From contig JAEZXR010000136.1 of NCBI GenBank assembly GCA_023419605.1, positions 1-19,061 on the forward strand: a stretch of DNA of 19,061 bases, given 5' to 3'. A program made the position numbers and the translations under genes. The notes under the pieces were generated by a model. That model saw only the letters and a list, made by a program, of their open reading frames with translations. It did no database searches and had not been told where the DNA came from. The stretch comes from Bacillota bacterium (GTDB lineage Bacteria > Bacillota > Clostridia > Acetivibrionales > JAEZXR01). Positions within the stretch are counted from its first letter, which is position 1; each line of letters opens with the position of its first letter. Below are positions 1-7,077 of this stretch, in pieces.

Positions 1-34
1 GGGCGAAGCCCGCAAATTTTTGACAATTTGTCAA
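1..34. repeat. Two short palindromes at the window edge
   Basis: GGGC-gaa-GCCC occupies 1-11, and TTGACAA-T-TTGTCAA, a perfect 7-bp inverted repeat around one base, occupies 20-34. The first could be the end of a terminator hairpin of a gene to the left, because an AT-rich stretch follows it. The second could be an operator. The left context is cut off, so neither role can be decided. Confidence 0.3.
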
Positions 35-54
35 TACTTTTTATATGTGTTTGT

Positions 55-100
55 AAAAAAATAAGATAAAGATACTCTTTACTATGAAGTATCTTTATCC
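55..100 (-). terminator. Rho-independent terminator, minus strand
   Basis: GATAAAGATAC (65-75) and GTATCTTTATC (89-99) form a perfect 11-bp stem with a 13-base loop. Read on the minus strand, the stem is followed by TTATTTTTTTAC, a good U-tract. It lies about 210 bases downstream of the cytidine-deaminase-like gene and probably ends that transcript. The bases between (101-309) hold a 75-codon minus-strand reading frame that overlaps the end of the deaminase gene. It has no ribosome binding site or recognisable motif, and I do not count it as a gene. Confidence 0.7.
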
Positions 101-309
101 TATTAATTGCTTAACTAAATGACATTGCCCTTGTGGTAGACAGTTAAAATAATAAAACTGTTTACTCAAGGGGGGCATATCAGATTGGAGACTTCTGCTA
201 GCATTATATTTACCAAATTTGTAATAAGCAAGCATATAGCATTGGTTCTTGGAGAGCAAGCAAAGCCCCCTATAATAAATGTTCATACTGTGCATTTTTG
301 AGTGATTCG

Positions 310-690
310 TCATCGTCGCCAATCATGTGGCAGTAGTTCACGGATAGTCACTATTACACCTTTCTCAACCATTACTTCCGTGTTCAAATTATCACTGTGA
401 ATCTGGCTTATAAATTCACGGCAACGACCACAGGGGGGCATAATATGTCCGTCCCGCCCAACAGCAATCATTTTTAATACATGGCTTTCACCGGCAGTTA
501 TCATAGCAGCTGCTGCAGCATGTTCAGCACAAAAGCCCATAGAACAAGCGGTATCAATACACACGCCCATATACACATTTCCACTATCGGTGAGAATAGC
601 AGCTCCCACTCCTCCAGCGTCAGCATATTCAGAAAGTTTACGTGGATTTATTACCGATTTTGCTTTTATATAAAGTTCATCAAAACTCAT
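310..690 (-). CDS. Cytidine/blasticidin-deaminase-like zinc deaminase
   Basis: A 126-residue member of the cytidine deaminase superfamily. Family knowledge: these enzymes use a Zn-activated water to convert cytidine or related aminated pyrimidines to the keto form, usually for pyrimidine salvage in the cytosol. The zinc site is visible: C54-A-E56 (ligand and proton-shuttle glutamate) and P-C87-G-R-C90-R-E (two cysteine ligands). The preceding GVGAAILTDSGNVYMGV stretch matches the usual VGAA...G.iy.G substrate-side motif. The usual aromatic/proline stretch before VGAA is replaced by EYADAGG, and the sequence has DTACSMG where classical enzymes have ENASYG. It may therefore belong to the blasticidin-S-deaminase-like subgroup with a different substrate. 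AAAGGAG lies about 10 bases before the ATG on the minus strand. It is monocistronic, with a terminator at 55-100. Length is typical of the family. Confidence 0.85.
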   Translation of the reverse strand: MSFDELYIKAKSVINPRKLSEYADAGGVGAAILTDSGNVYMGVCIDTACSMGFCAEHAAAAAMITAGESHVLKMIAVGRDGHIMPPCGRCREFISQIHSDNLNTEVMVEKGVIVTIRELLPHDWRR

Positions 691-1068
691 ATCTACCGTG
701 CTCCTTTAATAATTTCCCAAGCATATCAATTTAAAACAACTTTGTACCAGTCTATTATAACATAAAGTACTAACGCTATTTTGAAAAGACGACATCAACT
801 ATATCATGGCGGTATACCCGATAAAGGAGGTCGGGGCTCATGGTGGAGGAAATCGCACCTGCCACGATAAAGAAAATCCTGGGAGGTTACGGATTTTCGC
901 GGCAGGTTGCCTGATGTGCCCAATCCTGCGGATAGGCTTCCTACTTAGTGTAGTATTTTTCATAATATCCTTAGTCTAATATGAATATTATTACGCATTT
1001 CTTTAGAAAATACGTATATACAAAAGAAGTAATTGGAGAAAGTAATACCTTCCAGGAGAAGCTTACCA
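691..1068. other. Gene-poor interval with relics
   Basis: No full gene is visible here. It contains the short reading frame at 840-914 and, from about 1045, the ribosome binding site of the degraded proteinase gene. A minus-strand reading frame at 960-1250 is an antisense shadow of that pseudogene. The rest is AT-rich with no recognisable motif. Confidence 0.5.
840..914 (+). pseudogene. 24-codon ORF behind a perfect Shine-Dalgarno; gene-start relic or micropeptide
   Basis: AAAGGAGG at 823-830 sits nine bases before an ATG that opens 24 codons (MVEEIAPATIKKILGGYGFS plus four residues) and ends at TGA 912-914. The spacing and strength of the ribosome binding site are those of a real gene. The peptide is amphipathic and does not look like noise, but I do not recognise its family. 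Given the neighbouring internally deleted genes, the surviving start of a lost gene is the likelier reading. A genuine short peptide cannot be excluded. Confidence 0.3.
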
Positions 1069-1319
1069 ATGACTGGAAGCATTTTAAATATCATATGGAT
1101 ACTATTTATAGTTTTTACGCTATTCCCTCTTTTTAAACAAAGAAATGTAATCCAGGCAAGAATTAGGAAAATCAAAGAAATCTTCCTGTTTCTGTAGGAC
1201 TTTTTAGGGAAATCTATGAGTTGATGGAGCTTTATCCTCAACCTGAGCAACGAAGGCCGTCAGTCCAGTATATACCTGTTCCGTACAAGAGAGTGGACAG
1301 GGCAAATGATAATCAATAA
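1069..1319 (+). pseudogene. Clp-fold SDH-type serine proteinase remnant, internally deleted
   Basis: Two pieces of one gene appear to be joined. The first (1069-1197, 42 codons) starts at an ATG with AGGAGA upstream. It encodes a hydrophobic N-terminal helix (SILNIIWILFIVFTLFPLF) followed by KQRNVIQARIRKIKEI. This is the membrane anchor plus basic segment I associate with the N-terminus of the SDH family of ClpP-fold membrane-associated serine proteinases. The second piece (about 1197-1319), in a different frame, reads EIYELMELYPQPEQRRPSVQ and on to a TAA stop, matching the proline-rich C-terminus I associate with the same family. The catalytic core, some 200 residues, is absent, so no active enzyme can be made. 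The intact cupin gene begins 20 bases downstream and probably shared its transcript. Assignment of both ends is from memory of the family and needs an alignment. Confidence 0.6.
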
Positions 1320-1339
1320 AAGGAGAAAGGAAAAGTAAT

Positions 1340-1615
1340 ATGGATTTAAATACCTTCAAAAATAAAATCATCACAAACGTTTATCATATGGATCCCCAGA
1401 GGGAAGTTCCTATGCACAATCACCCTAAACATGATGAAGTATTCTACTGCATCAGAGGTGAGGGGCTTGGCATATTGGAAGATGTGGAAGTCCAGTTGGA
1501 ACCTGGCAGGACATTTATTGTACCCGCGGGAATAATGCATACAGTGAAAACGCATCACGATCTCGTTGTATGCTCATTCCAGATACCACCTGTCGAGGAT
1601 TCGCTTGATGAATAA
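1340..1615 (+). CDS. Small single-domain cupin protein
   Basis: A 91-residue protein consisting of one cupin beta-barrel. Cupin motif 1 is clear: H26-N-H28-x4-E33 followed by the glycine-containing turn RGEG. Motif 2 is seen as PGRTFIVPAGIMH67. H26, H28, E33 and H67 are the expected metal ligands. Cupins of this size bind a divalent metal and may act as isomerases, dioxygenases or small-ligand sensors; the sequence does not say which. There is no signal peptide or added DNA-binding domain, so it should be cytosolic and not an AraC-type regulator. Purine-rich AGGAGA/AGGAAA lies before the ATG. The gene follows the degraded proteinase by 20 bases and precedes the glutamate-synthase-like gene by about 200 bases on the same strand. 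Confidence 0.85.
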   Translation: MDLNTFKNKIITNVYHMDPQREVPMHNHPKHDEVFYCIRGEGLGILEDVEVQLEPGRTFIVPAGIMHTVKTHHDLVVCSFQIPPVEDSLDE

Positions 1616-1674
1616 AACGTTATATAATGCAGGTATTGTTATCAAATCAATTCCCCGTGCCTGGTTCTGTCAAT

Positions 1675-1680
1675 TATAAT
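1675..1680 (+). promoter_or_regulatory. Possible -10 element before the glutamate-synthase-like gene
   Basis: A TATAAT hexamer lies in the 200-base gap between the cupin and the next gene, with another TATAAT at 1623-1628. No convincing -35 element is found 16-18 bases upstream of either, so this is weak evidence for an independent promoter. Confidence 0.2.
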
Positions 1681-1817
1681 ATATGTCGTTTGCTCCCTTA
1701 GTACAGAATATTCGTATCGACCTTTAGGAATACTATTTGGGAAGAGTGTAACATAATGGATAAAAGCGGGATTTGTAATTACAGATGCAGTAGTCTTATA
1801 CATGAAAGGGTGATTTT

Positions 1818-3116
1818 ATGTCTTTGATGCGATATTTATATAGCCGGTTAGCAGATCAAATGTTGGAGAAATTGGCTGACATGAAAATGGTGAAACTGCC
1901 GACTTCTGTTGATAACTATTCCTTTATTAAGTTTATGGGAATTGCTGAAAGAGCTAAAAACGGGAAACCTTTAAGTGAACCCCTCGGTTCCACTCTGAAT
2001 TTTAGAGACTTTCAGGACCTCATGTTCCTACCTAACATTTTTCCACTTCCTGACGGTACACCACTTAATAAAAAAGTAACCATAGGCAAGAGAGCAAAAA
2101 AACCAATGGAGCTCCCAGTACCATTTATGATCGCTGCTATGGCTTATGGGTCATCTGTTAGTATGAAGGTTAAACTGGCGTTGGCAGAGGCATCCTTAGC
2201 TGTAGGTACAGCGACTAACTCAGGGGAAAGCGGTTTCTTGGCAGAAGAAAGAGAAATCGCAAAGCTTTATGTAGTTCAATATAACCGTGCCGGTTGGGGA
2301 AATGCCCCTGAACAATTGAAACAAGCCGATATGATTGAGATTAAAATAAGTCAGGGGGCCAGCGCTGGAGACGGGTATAGTATAGGGCACGAACTTATAG
2401 GGGACGAACTTAGAAAACATTTAAAACTTGAAGAGGGGCAGGATGCTGTAATGCCTACCCGCTTTTCAGATATAAACAATGAAGAAGACCTTAAGAGCAA
2501 GGTAAGCCAGCTTCGTGAATTAACAGGTGGTGTGCCAATTGCCGTAAAAATAGCAGCAGGAAATATTGAAGCCGACTTGGAAAAACTGCTTTATGCCGGA
2601 GTGGATGCTATTGTATTAGACGGTGCCCAAGGAGAAACTGCAGGAAGTGCAGAGATTACCATCAATAACTTTGGTATTCCCGCGTTATATGCTCTTGTAA
2701 GAGCAGTTGAATACCTTGAAAAGAAGGGTGCTAAGGACAATGTATCTCTTATAATGACAGGCGGCTTCCGGGATTCTGCCGACATGTTGAAAGCTATTGC
2801 GCTCGGAGCTGACGCCTTTTATTTAGGCTACCCGGTAGATATTGCTGCTGCTTACACACAGTTTAACCGTCTGCCCCCAGGTTCCAGCCCTACCGATTTA
2901 TATCTGTATGACGGTAAGCATACGGAGCTATTCGATGTAAAAGAGGGGGCCGACTGTGCGGGTAACTTCTTAAAGGCACTAGCAGAGGAAATGGATATTG
3001 CTTTGCGGTGTCTAGGCAAGGATTCCATACAAAAACTGTCAAAGGAAGACCTGGTTGCAATGACTCAGGATATGGCACAGATTACCGGAGTAAAATTAGC
3101 TCATCCGATTCATTAG
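1818..3116 (+). CDS. Stand-alone FMN-binding glutamate-synthase-domain protein
   Basis: A 432-residue protein covering the FMN-binding TIM-barrel (synthase) domain of glutamate synthase, without the glutamine amidotransferase domain and without the NADPH-binding small subunit. Visible barrel motifs are SGESGF near residue 136, MIEIKISQGASAGDGYSIGH around 172-191, and IAVKIAAGN. VDAIVLDGAQGETAG and MTGGFRDSADMLKAIALGADAFYLG are the phosphate/FMN-binding strands. In canonical GltS the corresponding stretch is SQGAKPGxGG, so the substrate-side loop differs here. I do not see the cysteine spacing of the 3Fe-4S site of GltS in the C-terminal part, which has only two nearby cysteines. Such orphan domains are commonly annotated as glutamate synthase but their reaction is often unproven. 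An oxidoreductase or isomerase role on another substrate is possible. AAAGGGTG precedes the ATG. No signal peptide; cytosolic. Confidence 0.8.
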   Translation: MSLMRYLYSRLADQMLEKLADMKMVKLPTSVDNYSFIKFMGIAERAKNGKPLSEPLGSTLNFRDFQDLMFLPNIFPLPDGTPLNKKVTIGKRAKKPMELPVPFMIAAMAYGSSVSMKVKLALAEASLAVGTATNSGESGFLAEEREIAKLYVVQYNRAGWGNAPEQLKQADMIEIKISQGASAGDGYSIGHELIGDELRKHLKLEEGQDAVMPTRFSDINNEEDLKSKVSQLRELTGGVPIAVKIAAGNIEADLEKLLYAGVDAIVLDGAQGETAGSAEITINNFGIPALYALVRAVEYLEKKGAKDNVSLIMTGGFRDSADMLKAIALGADAFYLGYPVDIAAAYTQFNRLPPGSSPTDLYLYDGKHTELFDVKEGADCAGNFLKALAEEMDIALRCLGKDSIQKLSKEDLVAMTQDMAQITGVKLAHPIH

Positions 3117-3162
3117 ATAGCAGCTTGAATATTATAGAGATATGCAGGCTGGTGCTCATCTA

Positions 3163-3443
3163 CTTATAGTTACCTTAAATTTACTTGTTGTGCTAGTTGC
3201 AAGGAAAGCTTCATGGAAGGTGGCTTCACTGACCAACGAATATCCGCATCAGCGGCATATTCTACCTTGATTCGCTGCGCAGCAATTCATTGAGGAATAC
3301 CACTAAGGGAAGCGACTTTACGCTCGCGCCCTAGAGACATTTCCCTCAAAGTCGTCTGAGCGTTGCTATTGAAGCAGCCTGGAATGACGCTTTCCTTAGC
3401 AAAACTAGCACAACAAGTTAAATTTATTGTAAACTATATAAGC
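3163..3443. repeat. Palindromic MITE-like element with long inverted repeats
   Basis: About 280 bases fold back on themselves. The left arm carries CTTGTTGTGCTAGTT (3184-3198) followed by AAGGAAAGC, and the right arm carries the exact complement of both near 3388-3418. The match continues imperfectly outward to TATAGTT / AACTATA and inward through TGGCTTC / GAAGCAGC. Near the centre, smaller complementary segments (GCGACTTT... and ...AAAGTCGTC) form a second hairpin. There is no coding capacity. It sits 50 bases after the glutamate-synthase-like gene. The structure is that of a miniature inverted-repeat element or a large dispersed palindromic repeat; a long transcribed fold-back RNA is the alternative. 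Confidence 0.6.
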
Positions 3444-3686
3444 ATCAAGATAAACTGCCCACTGGAATCCGCACCTGCTGAAACACTTGGAGCCTTAGCT
3501 ATACAAATTCGGAGGGAACTTAGCTGATTGTATTTAGCATGTATATGGTTGTTGAGCAATCCTCTACACTACGATAAATGCTTTCATACTAAATATGTAC
3601 GATAACAGGTGTTTTATACCTCTTATACCTTTAACATGCATGCTGCAGCAGGCTCGAACATTTTCCCCTTTTCACCCCAAAAGTGC
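3444..3686. other. Non-coding stretch with a possible structured RNA
   Basis: No gene is visible. GCTATACAA at 3498-3506 can pair with TTGTATTTAGC at 3528-3538 with a small bulge, enclosing a purine-rich loop that contains GGAGGGAACTTAGC. The block TTAGC recurs three times between 3490 and 3540. This could be a small structured RNA or part of a dispersed intergenic repeat. A palindromic AAGTGCTTAAGCACTT at 3680-3695 spans the end of the phosphoglucomutase gene and could help termination. Confidence 0.3.
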
Positions 3687-4352
3687 TTAAGCACTTAAAA
3701 TCCAATCTGCTGAAGCATTTGAAAGATCGGTAAGCCTCAGTGTCGCAGATTTATTTGCAGATGCGGCCCCTACCCCTAAAACCTTCATCCCTGCCGAAAG
3801 TGCTGCCTCAACACCTGCATCGGCATCTTCAATTACAAGGCACTCTTGAGGGGAAACGTTCAAAAGCTCTGCCGCTTTTTGAAAAACCTCCGGGTCCGGT
3901 TTGCTCCGTAGAATGCAGTTTCCATCCACCACCACTTCAAAGCTGTCCTTAAGCCCGACCTGCTCTAAAATTAAAGCCGTATTCTTGCTGGAGGATCCAA
4001 TGGCTACTTTTATACCGGAATTTTTTAACGTATCCATCAGCTTTGCCACACCCGGAAGAATATCCCCCGGAGTAAGGCACTGGATAAGATCCCTGTAATA
4101 TTTATTTTTTCTATCTGCCATTTCCGCTATCTGCTGCGTAGGGTACTCCTTCGATGCTTTTTCAAGAATGATATCAACGCATTGCATCCGGCTGACCCCT
4201 CTCAAACGGTCATTAATGGTACGGTCAAAATAAATCCCCTCTTCATCCGCCATTCTCTGCCAGGCCTTATAGTGACATTCATCCGTAGATACAATGACAC
4301 CATCCAGGTCAAAAATAACTGCCTTTATCGTATCTGTTTGTTTTTCTTCCAT
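3687..4352 (-). CDS. pgmB: Beta-phosphoglucomutase (HAD superfamily)
   Basis: A 221-residue HAD-family enzyme of the usual beta-phosphoglucomutase length. The reaction interconverts beta-D-glucose 1-phosphate and glucose 6-phosphate through a phospho-aspartate. Motifs: D15-L-D17-G-V gives the nucleophile and general acid/base; HYKAWQR (residues 27-33) and LRGVSR (50-55) belong to the substrate-contacting cap; GSSS near 119-122 is motif II. K151-PDPEVF is motif III and E175-D-A-D-A-G the Mg-binding motif IV. All key residues are present. It is the downstream gene of a two-gene operon with the GH65 phosphorylase, 12 bases apart. Its AGGGGGA ribosome binding site overlaps the phosphorylase stop codon, so translation is probably coupled. 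GH65 enzymes release beta-glucose 1-phosphate, which this enzyme moves into glycolysis. Confidence 0.93.
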   Translation of the reverse strand: MEEKQTDTIKAVIFDLDGVIVSTDECHYKAWQRMADEEGIYFDRTINDRLRGVSRMQCVDIILEKASKEYPTQQIAEMADRKNKYYRDLIQCLTPGDILPGVAKLMDTLKNSGIKVAIGSSSKNTALILEQVGLKDSFEVVVDGNCILRSKPDPEVFQKAAELLNVSPQECLVIEDADAGVEAALSAGMKVLGVGAASANKSATLRLTDLSNASADWILSA

Positions 4353-4364
4353 ATAGCCGTCCCC

Positions 4365-6689
4365 CTATTGCATTTCTAATGTTTTTTGAACTCCGTTATG
4401 TGTAATGGTAAGCGCATCGCCCCTAAGAAGCTCATATTCGGTCCCACCTTTGTTTACAGTAATTTTAACCAGCCTGCCCTTGTACCCGATTTTAAAGCTG
4501 TATTCCTCCCAGTTCTCAGGAAGATAGGGTGTAAAGTGTAAAACATCTTCAAATACCCGCATACCGGCAAATCCATTTACAATACACATCCAGGTGCCGG
4601 CCATATTTGCGGCATGTATACCGTCCTTGGTGTTTCCATGAGAATCATCCAGGTCCATCCTTGCTGTCCCCATAAAGTAACTGTATGCTTTTTCATGATA
4701 TCCGATTTCACTGGCCATCACGCTAAAAATGGCTGTAGATAGGGAAGAATCATGCGTTGTAATCCCCTCATAATAGTCATAACTTCTCTTTTTCTCCTCC
4801 AGGGAAAACCTGTTGCTTAAAAAAAACATACCCAGTATAAGGTCCGCCTGCTTACACACCTGATGCCTGTAAATTACAAGGGGGTGATAATGCAAAAGCA
4901 GCGGATAATTGTCCTCCGGAGTATTTTTAAAATCCCATGGAGCTCTATCAAGAAAAGCATCGTCCTGCAAATAGATCTGCATTTCTTCATCATAAGGAAT
5001 ATACATTTTATCTGCCGCTTCTTGCCAGAATTCCAGCTCGGAATCCTCCAGCCCGATTTTTTCAGCCAGCATGTGGTACTCCTCCGTTTTACTTTCCTTC
5101 ATCCATTTTACAACTTTGCATGCGTACAGAAGGTTTTCCTCTGCCATGAGATTTGTGTAGCAATTGTTATTCACTATAGCGGTATATTCATCCGGCCCGG
5201 TTACACAGTTAATGCAAAATTTATTCCCCTTATGCGGTATGAATTCCCCCAGGTCCGCCCATAGCCGGGCTGTTTCAATAAGAATTTCAGCTCCAAAGTT
5301 TACAAGGAATTCATCATCTTCGGTAGCCTCCATATATCTTTTGACGGCAAAAGCCACATCCGCATCAATATGGTATTGAGCCGTACCCGCCGGGAAGTAT
5401 GTAGAGCATTCCTCTCCATTGATGGTTCTCCAGGGAAACAACGCGCCTCGCTTATGCGCCATCTGCCTTGCTCTTTCCCTGGCTTTGTCCAACGTCAGGT
5501 ACCTGTATTCCAGAAGCTTTCTGGATATCTCCGGGTTGTTGTATATAAAGAATGGAAGAATATAAGTTTCGGTGTCCCAGAAATAATGGCCTTCATAGCC
5601 TTCGCCGGTCAACCCTTTTGCTCCGATATTGGTCTTTCCGTCTCTTCCCACCGATTGAAGCAGGTGAAAGATATTCACCCGGATTCCCTGCTGGAGAGCG
5701 ATATCCCCTTTGATCTCTACGTCCGACGTAAACCAAAATTCTCTTAAAGAATCTGCCTGTTCCTTTTTCATCGATCCAAAGCTGCTCTTAGCCGCATTTG
5801 CAGCAATATTGGCGGTGACCCCCGGAAGTTCAGTCTCCGCAAAATCCCAGGAGGTAGTGTACGCTATATATTTGGTAAGTTTGATCCCTTCCCGCCGTTT
5901 TGCTTCAATTGTGTATTCCGTAGCAACGGAAAACTCCTTTTCAATACTTTCCGAGGTAAATTTGCATTGCGTCTGGAGTCTGTTCTCCATGGCACAGGCA
6001 AGCGTTAACTTTGAATGAACCGTTCCCTGGACGATTCCTCCCGAGTCTCCTTGCGCCCATTTGTCTTTGACGTTCAGTACTCTCCCCGTAAGCCCTGAGC
6101 CTACGCGGGGGTCATTATCCGCCGTAAGGTTTGTCACATCCCCGTCCAGCGCCGATATAAGCACGACTTTTCCGTCAAAGTTTACAGGAATGATCTCATA
6201 TTCTATTGCCGCAACATGCTTGTTCTTTAAGGAAACCAGTCTTTCTATCTTGATTTTCGCTATTCTCCCCTTTGGTGAACACCATACCAGCGTTCTGGTC
6301 AGCACCCCTTCCTTCAAGGACAACACCCTGCTGTATTCCTTCACTGTTCCTTCCAGCATACTAAACTCTTCATCCTCTATAAAAAGTTTAATACTCTTAC
6401 TGTTGGTTACATTCAGCATGGTCTGGCTCTTTTCCGGAAATCCATAGGCAATCTCGGGATATTTAACGGTTTCAGTTTCATAAAAGCCATTGATATAGGT
6501 ACCTTCCAGTCCCGTCCCCGCAGGACCTTTATATCCTTCCTCAAAATTCCCCCGGAAACCTATATATCCGTTCCCCAGAGAAAACATGGTTTCATTCCGG
6601 TAATTGTTTTCCGGCAAAAATTTTTCTTCTACCAGTTCCCACTCACTATAAGGATAAATTACTTTCGTGTTTGTTTGCTTTTTCATCAT
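4365..6689 (-). CDS. GH65 disaccharide phosphorylase (trehalose/kojibiose/nigerose/maltose type)
   Basis: A 774-residue inverting glycoside phosphorylase of family GH65, full length for the family. It splits an alpha-linked glucosyl disaccharide with phosphate to give beta-glucose 1-phosphate and a sugar. Domain order: N-terminal beta-sandwich (about 1-290, opening with the typical SLGNGYIGFRG), linker, (alpha/alpha)6 catalytic barrel, C-terminal beta-sheet domain. Motifs: GHYFWDTETYILP near 368-380, catalytic acid E501 in TGPDEYT, KQAD at 613-616 contacting the glucosyl residue, and THDSSLSTA at 645-653 for phosphate. No signal peptide, so the substrate must be imported. The substrate (trehalose, kojibiose, nigerose or maltose) cannot be fixed by eye. 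The paired pgmB gene agrees with beta-glucose 1-phosphate as product. The first of two consecutive ATGs follows TGGGGGTTGTGGAACG, a purine-rich but non-classical ribosome binding site. Confidence 0.92.
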   Translation of the reverse strand: MMKKQTNTKVIYPYSEWELVEEKFLPENNYRNETMFSLGNGYIGFRGNFEEGYKGPAGTGLEGTYINGFYETETVKYPEIAYGFPEKSQTMLNVTNSKSIKLFIEDEEFSMLEGTVKEYSRVLSLKEGVLTRTLVWCSPKGRIAKIKIERLVSLKNKHVAAIEYEIIPVNFDGKVVLISALDGDVTNLTADNDPRVGSGLTGRVLNVKDKWAQGDSGGIVQGTVHSKLTLACAMENRLQTQCKFTSESIEKEFSVATEYTIEAKRREGIKLTKYIAYTTSWDFAETELPGVTANIAANAAKSSFGSMKKEQADSLREFWFTSDVEIKGDIALQQGIRVNIFHLLQSVGRDGKTNIGAKGLTGEGYEGHYFWDTETYILPFFIYNNPEISRKLLEYRYLTLDKARERARQMAHKRGALFPWRTINGEECSTYFPAGTAQYHIDADVAFAVKRYMEATEDDEFLVNFGAEILIETARLWADLGEFIPHKGNKFCINCVTGPDEYTAIVNNNCYTNLMAEENLLYACKVVKWMKESKTEEYHMLAEKIGLEDSELEFWQEAADKMYIPYDEEMQIYLQDDAFLDRAPWDFKNTPEDNYPLLLHYHPLVIYRHQVCKQADLILGMFFLSNRFSLEEKKRSYDYYEGITTHDSSLSTAIFSVMASEIGYHEKAYSYFMGTARMDLDDSHGNTKDGIHAANMAGTWMCIVNGFAGMRVFEDVLHFTPYLPENWEEYSFKIGYKGRLVKITVNKGGTEYELLRGDALTITHNGVQKTLEMQ

Positions 6690-6727
6690 CGTTCCACAAC
6701 CCCCATTGAGATTTTATATCGTTCCAC
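6688..6727 (-). repeat. Direct repeat of a 10-mer at the GH65 start
   Basis: ATCGTTCCAC occurs at 6688-6697 and again at 6718-6727, exactly 30 bases apart (GTGGAACGAT on the transcribed strand). One copy touches the start codon of the phosphorylase gene. Spacing of about three helical turns would suit a repeated operator, but this may be a leftover of a small duplication. Confidence 0.25.
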
Positions 6728-6917
6728 GCAGCAATAAATGCCAATGCTTATACACGCCCTTAAAAGGCTTGCCCATCAACATATGCAGGATTTTCAATGT
6801 CTTACATCCTATAAAACCTTTTAAATTTTCCTCCTCAAAGCTTTTTCTGCTGATGTCCACTACGTTAATTCTAGCTATTTTATAAAAACCTTTGAATAAA
6901 ATAATTTCATAAATTGT
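6714..6917 (-). pseudogene. 67-codon C-terminal gene remnant of unknown family
   Basis: A minus-strand frame open from an upstream TAA (6918-6920) to TAA at 6714-6716, without a start codon near its beginning. The sense is coherent: it reads FKGFYKIARINVVDISRKSF in the first third and GKPFKGVYKHWHLLLRGTI at the end. It has balanced charge and aromatic clusters that look like protein rather than random translation. I do not recognise the family. It ends about 25 bases before the GH65 start. It could be the C-terminal end of the gene that once preceded the phosphorylase in the operon. Confidence 0.3.
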
Positions 6918-7077
6918 TTAAAATCTTTTACTCTTATAAATTTTATAGAGATAACAAAACAAGCTCTCTGAAAAAGCAAAATAAAATCAATTTGGGAAAT
7001 GGAAAAAACTCACTTGTAAAATGCTTATTATAGGCATATAATAATACAAACACCCGTTCTGCATTTGGAGGGATTTT
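6918..7077. other. AT-rich divergent intergenic region
   Basis: This very AT-rich stretch separates the minus-strand GH65 region from the plus-strand small gene and should carry the promoter of the latter. ATAATA (7039-7044) is a plausible -10 for the plus strand, but no clear -35 is seen. Confidence 0.3.

Noticed and set aside
95..322. Minus-strand 75-codon frame overlapping the deaminase end
   Set aside because: No ribosome binding site, no recognisable motif, overlaps the end of a real gene and runs into the terminator stem.
780..960. Possible riboswitch or small RNA because of GC-rich segments
   Set aside because: No conserved riboswitch core that I know could be matched; the GC-rich part is explained at least as well by the short frame with its Shine-Dalgarno.
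960..1250. Minus-strand 96-codon frame with hydrophobic segments
   Set aside because: It is antisense to the proteinase remnant at 1069-1319, lacks a ribosome binding site, and its hydrophobicity mirrors the anchor helix on the other strand.
4863..6447. Several plus-strand frames of 100-133 codons inside the GH65 gene
   Set aside because: All are antisense to a full-length gene with intact catalytic motifs and have no independent start signals.
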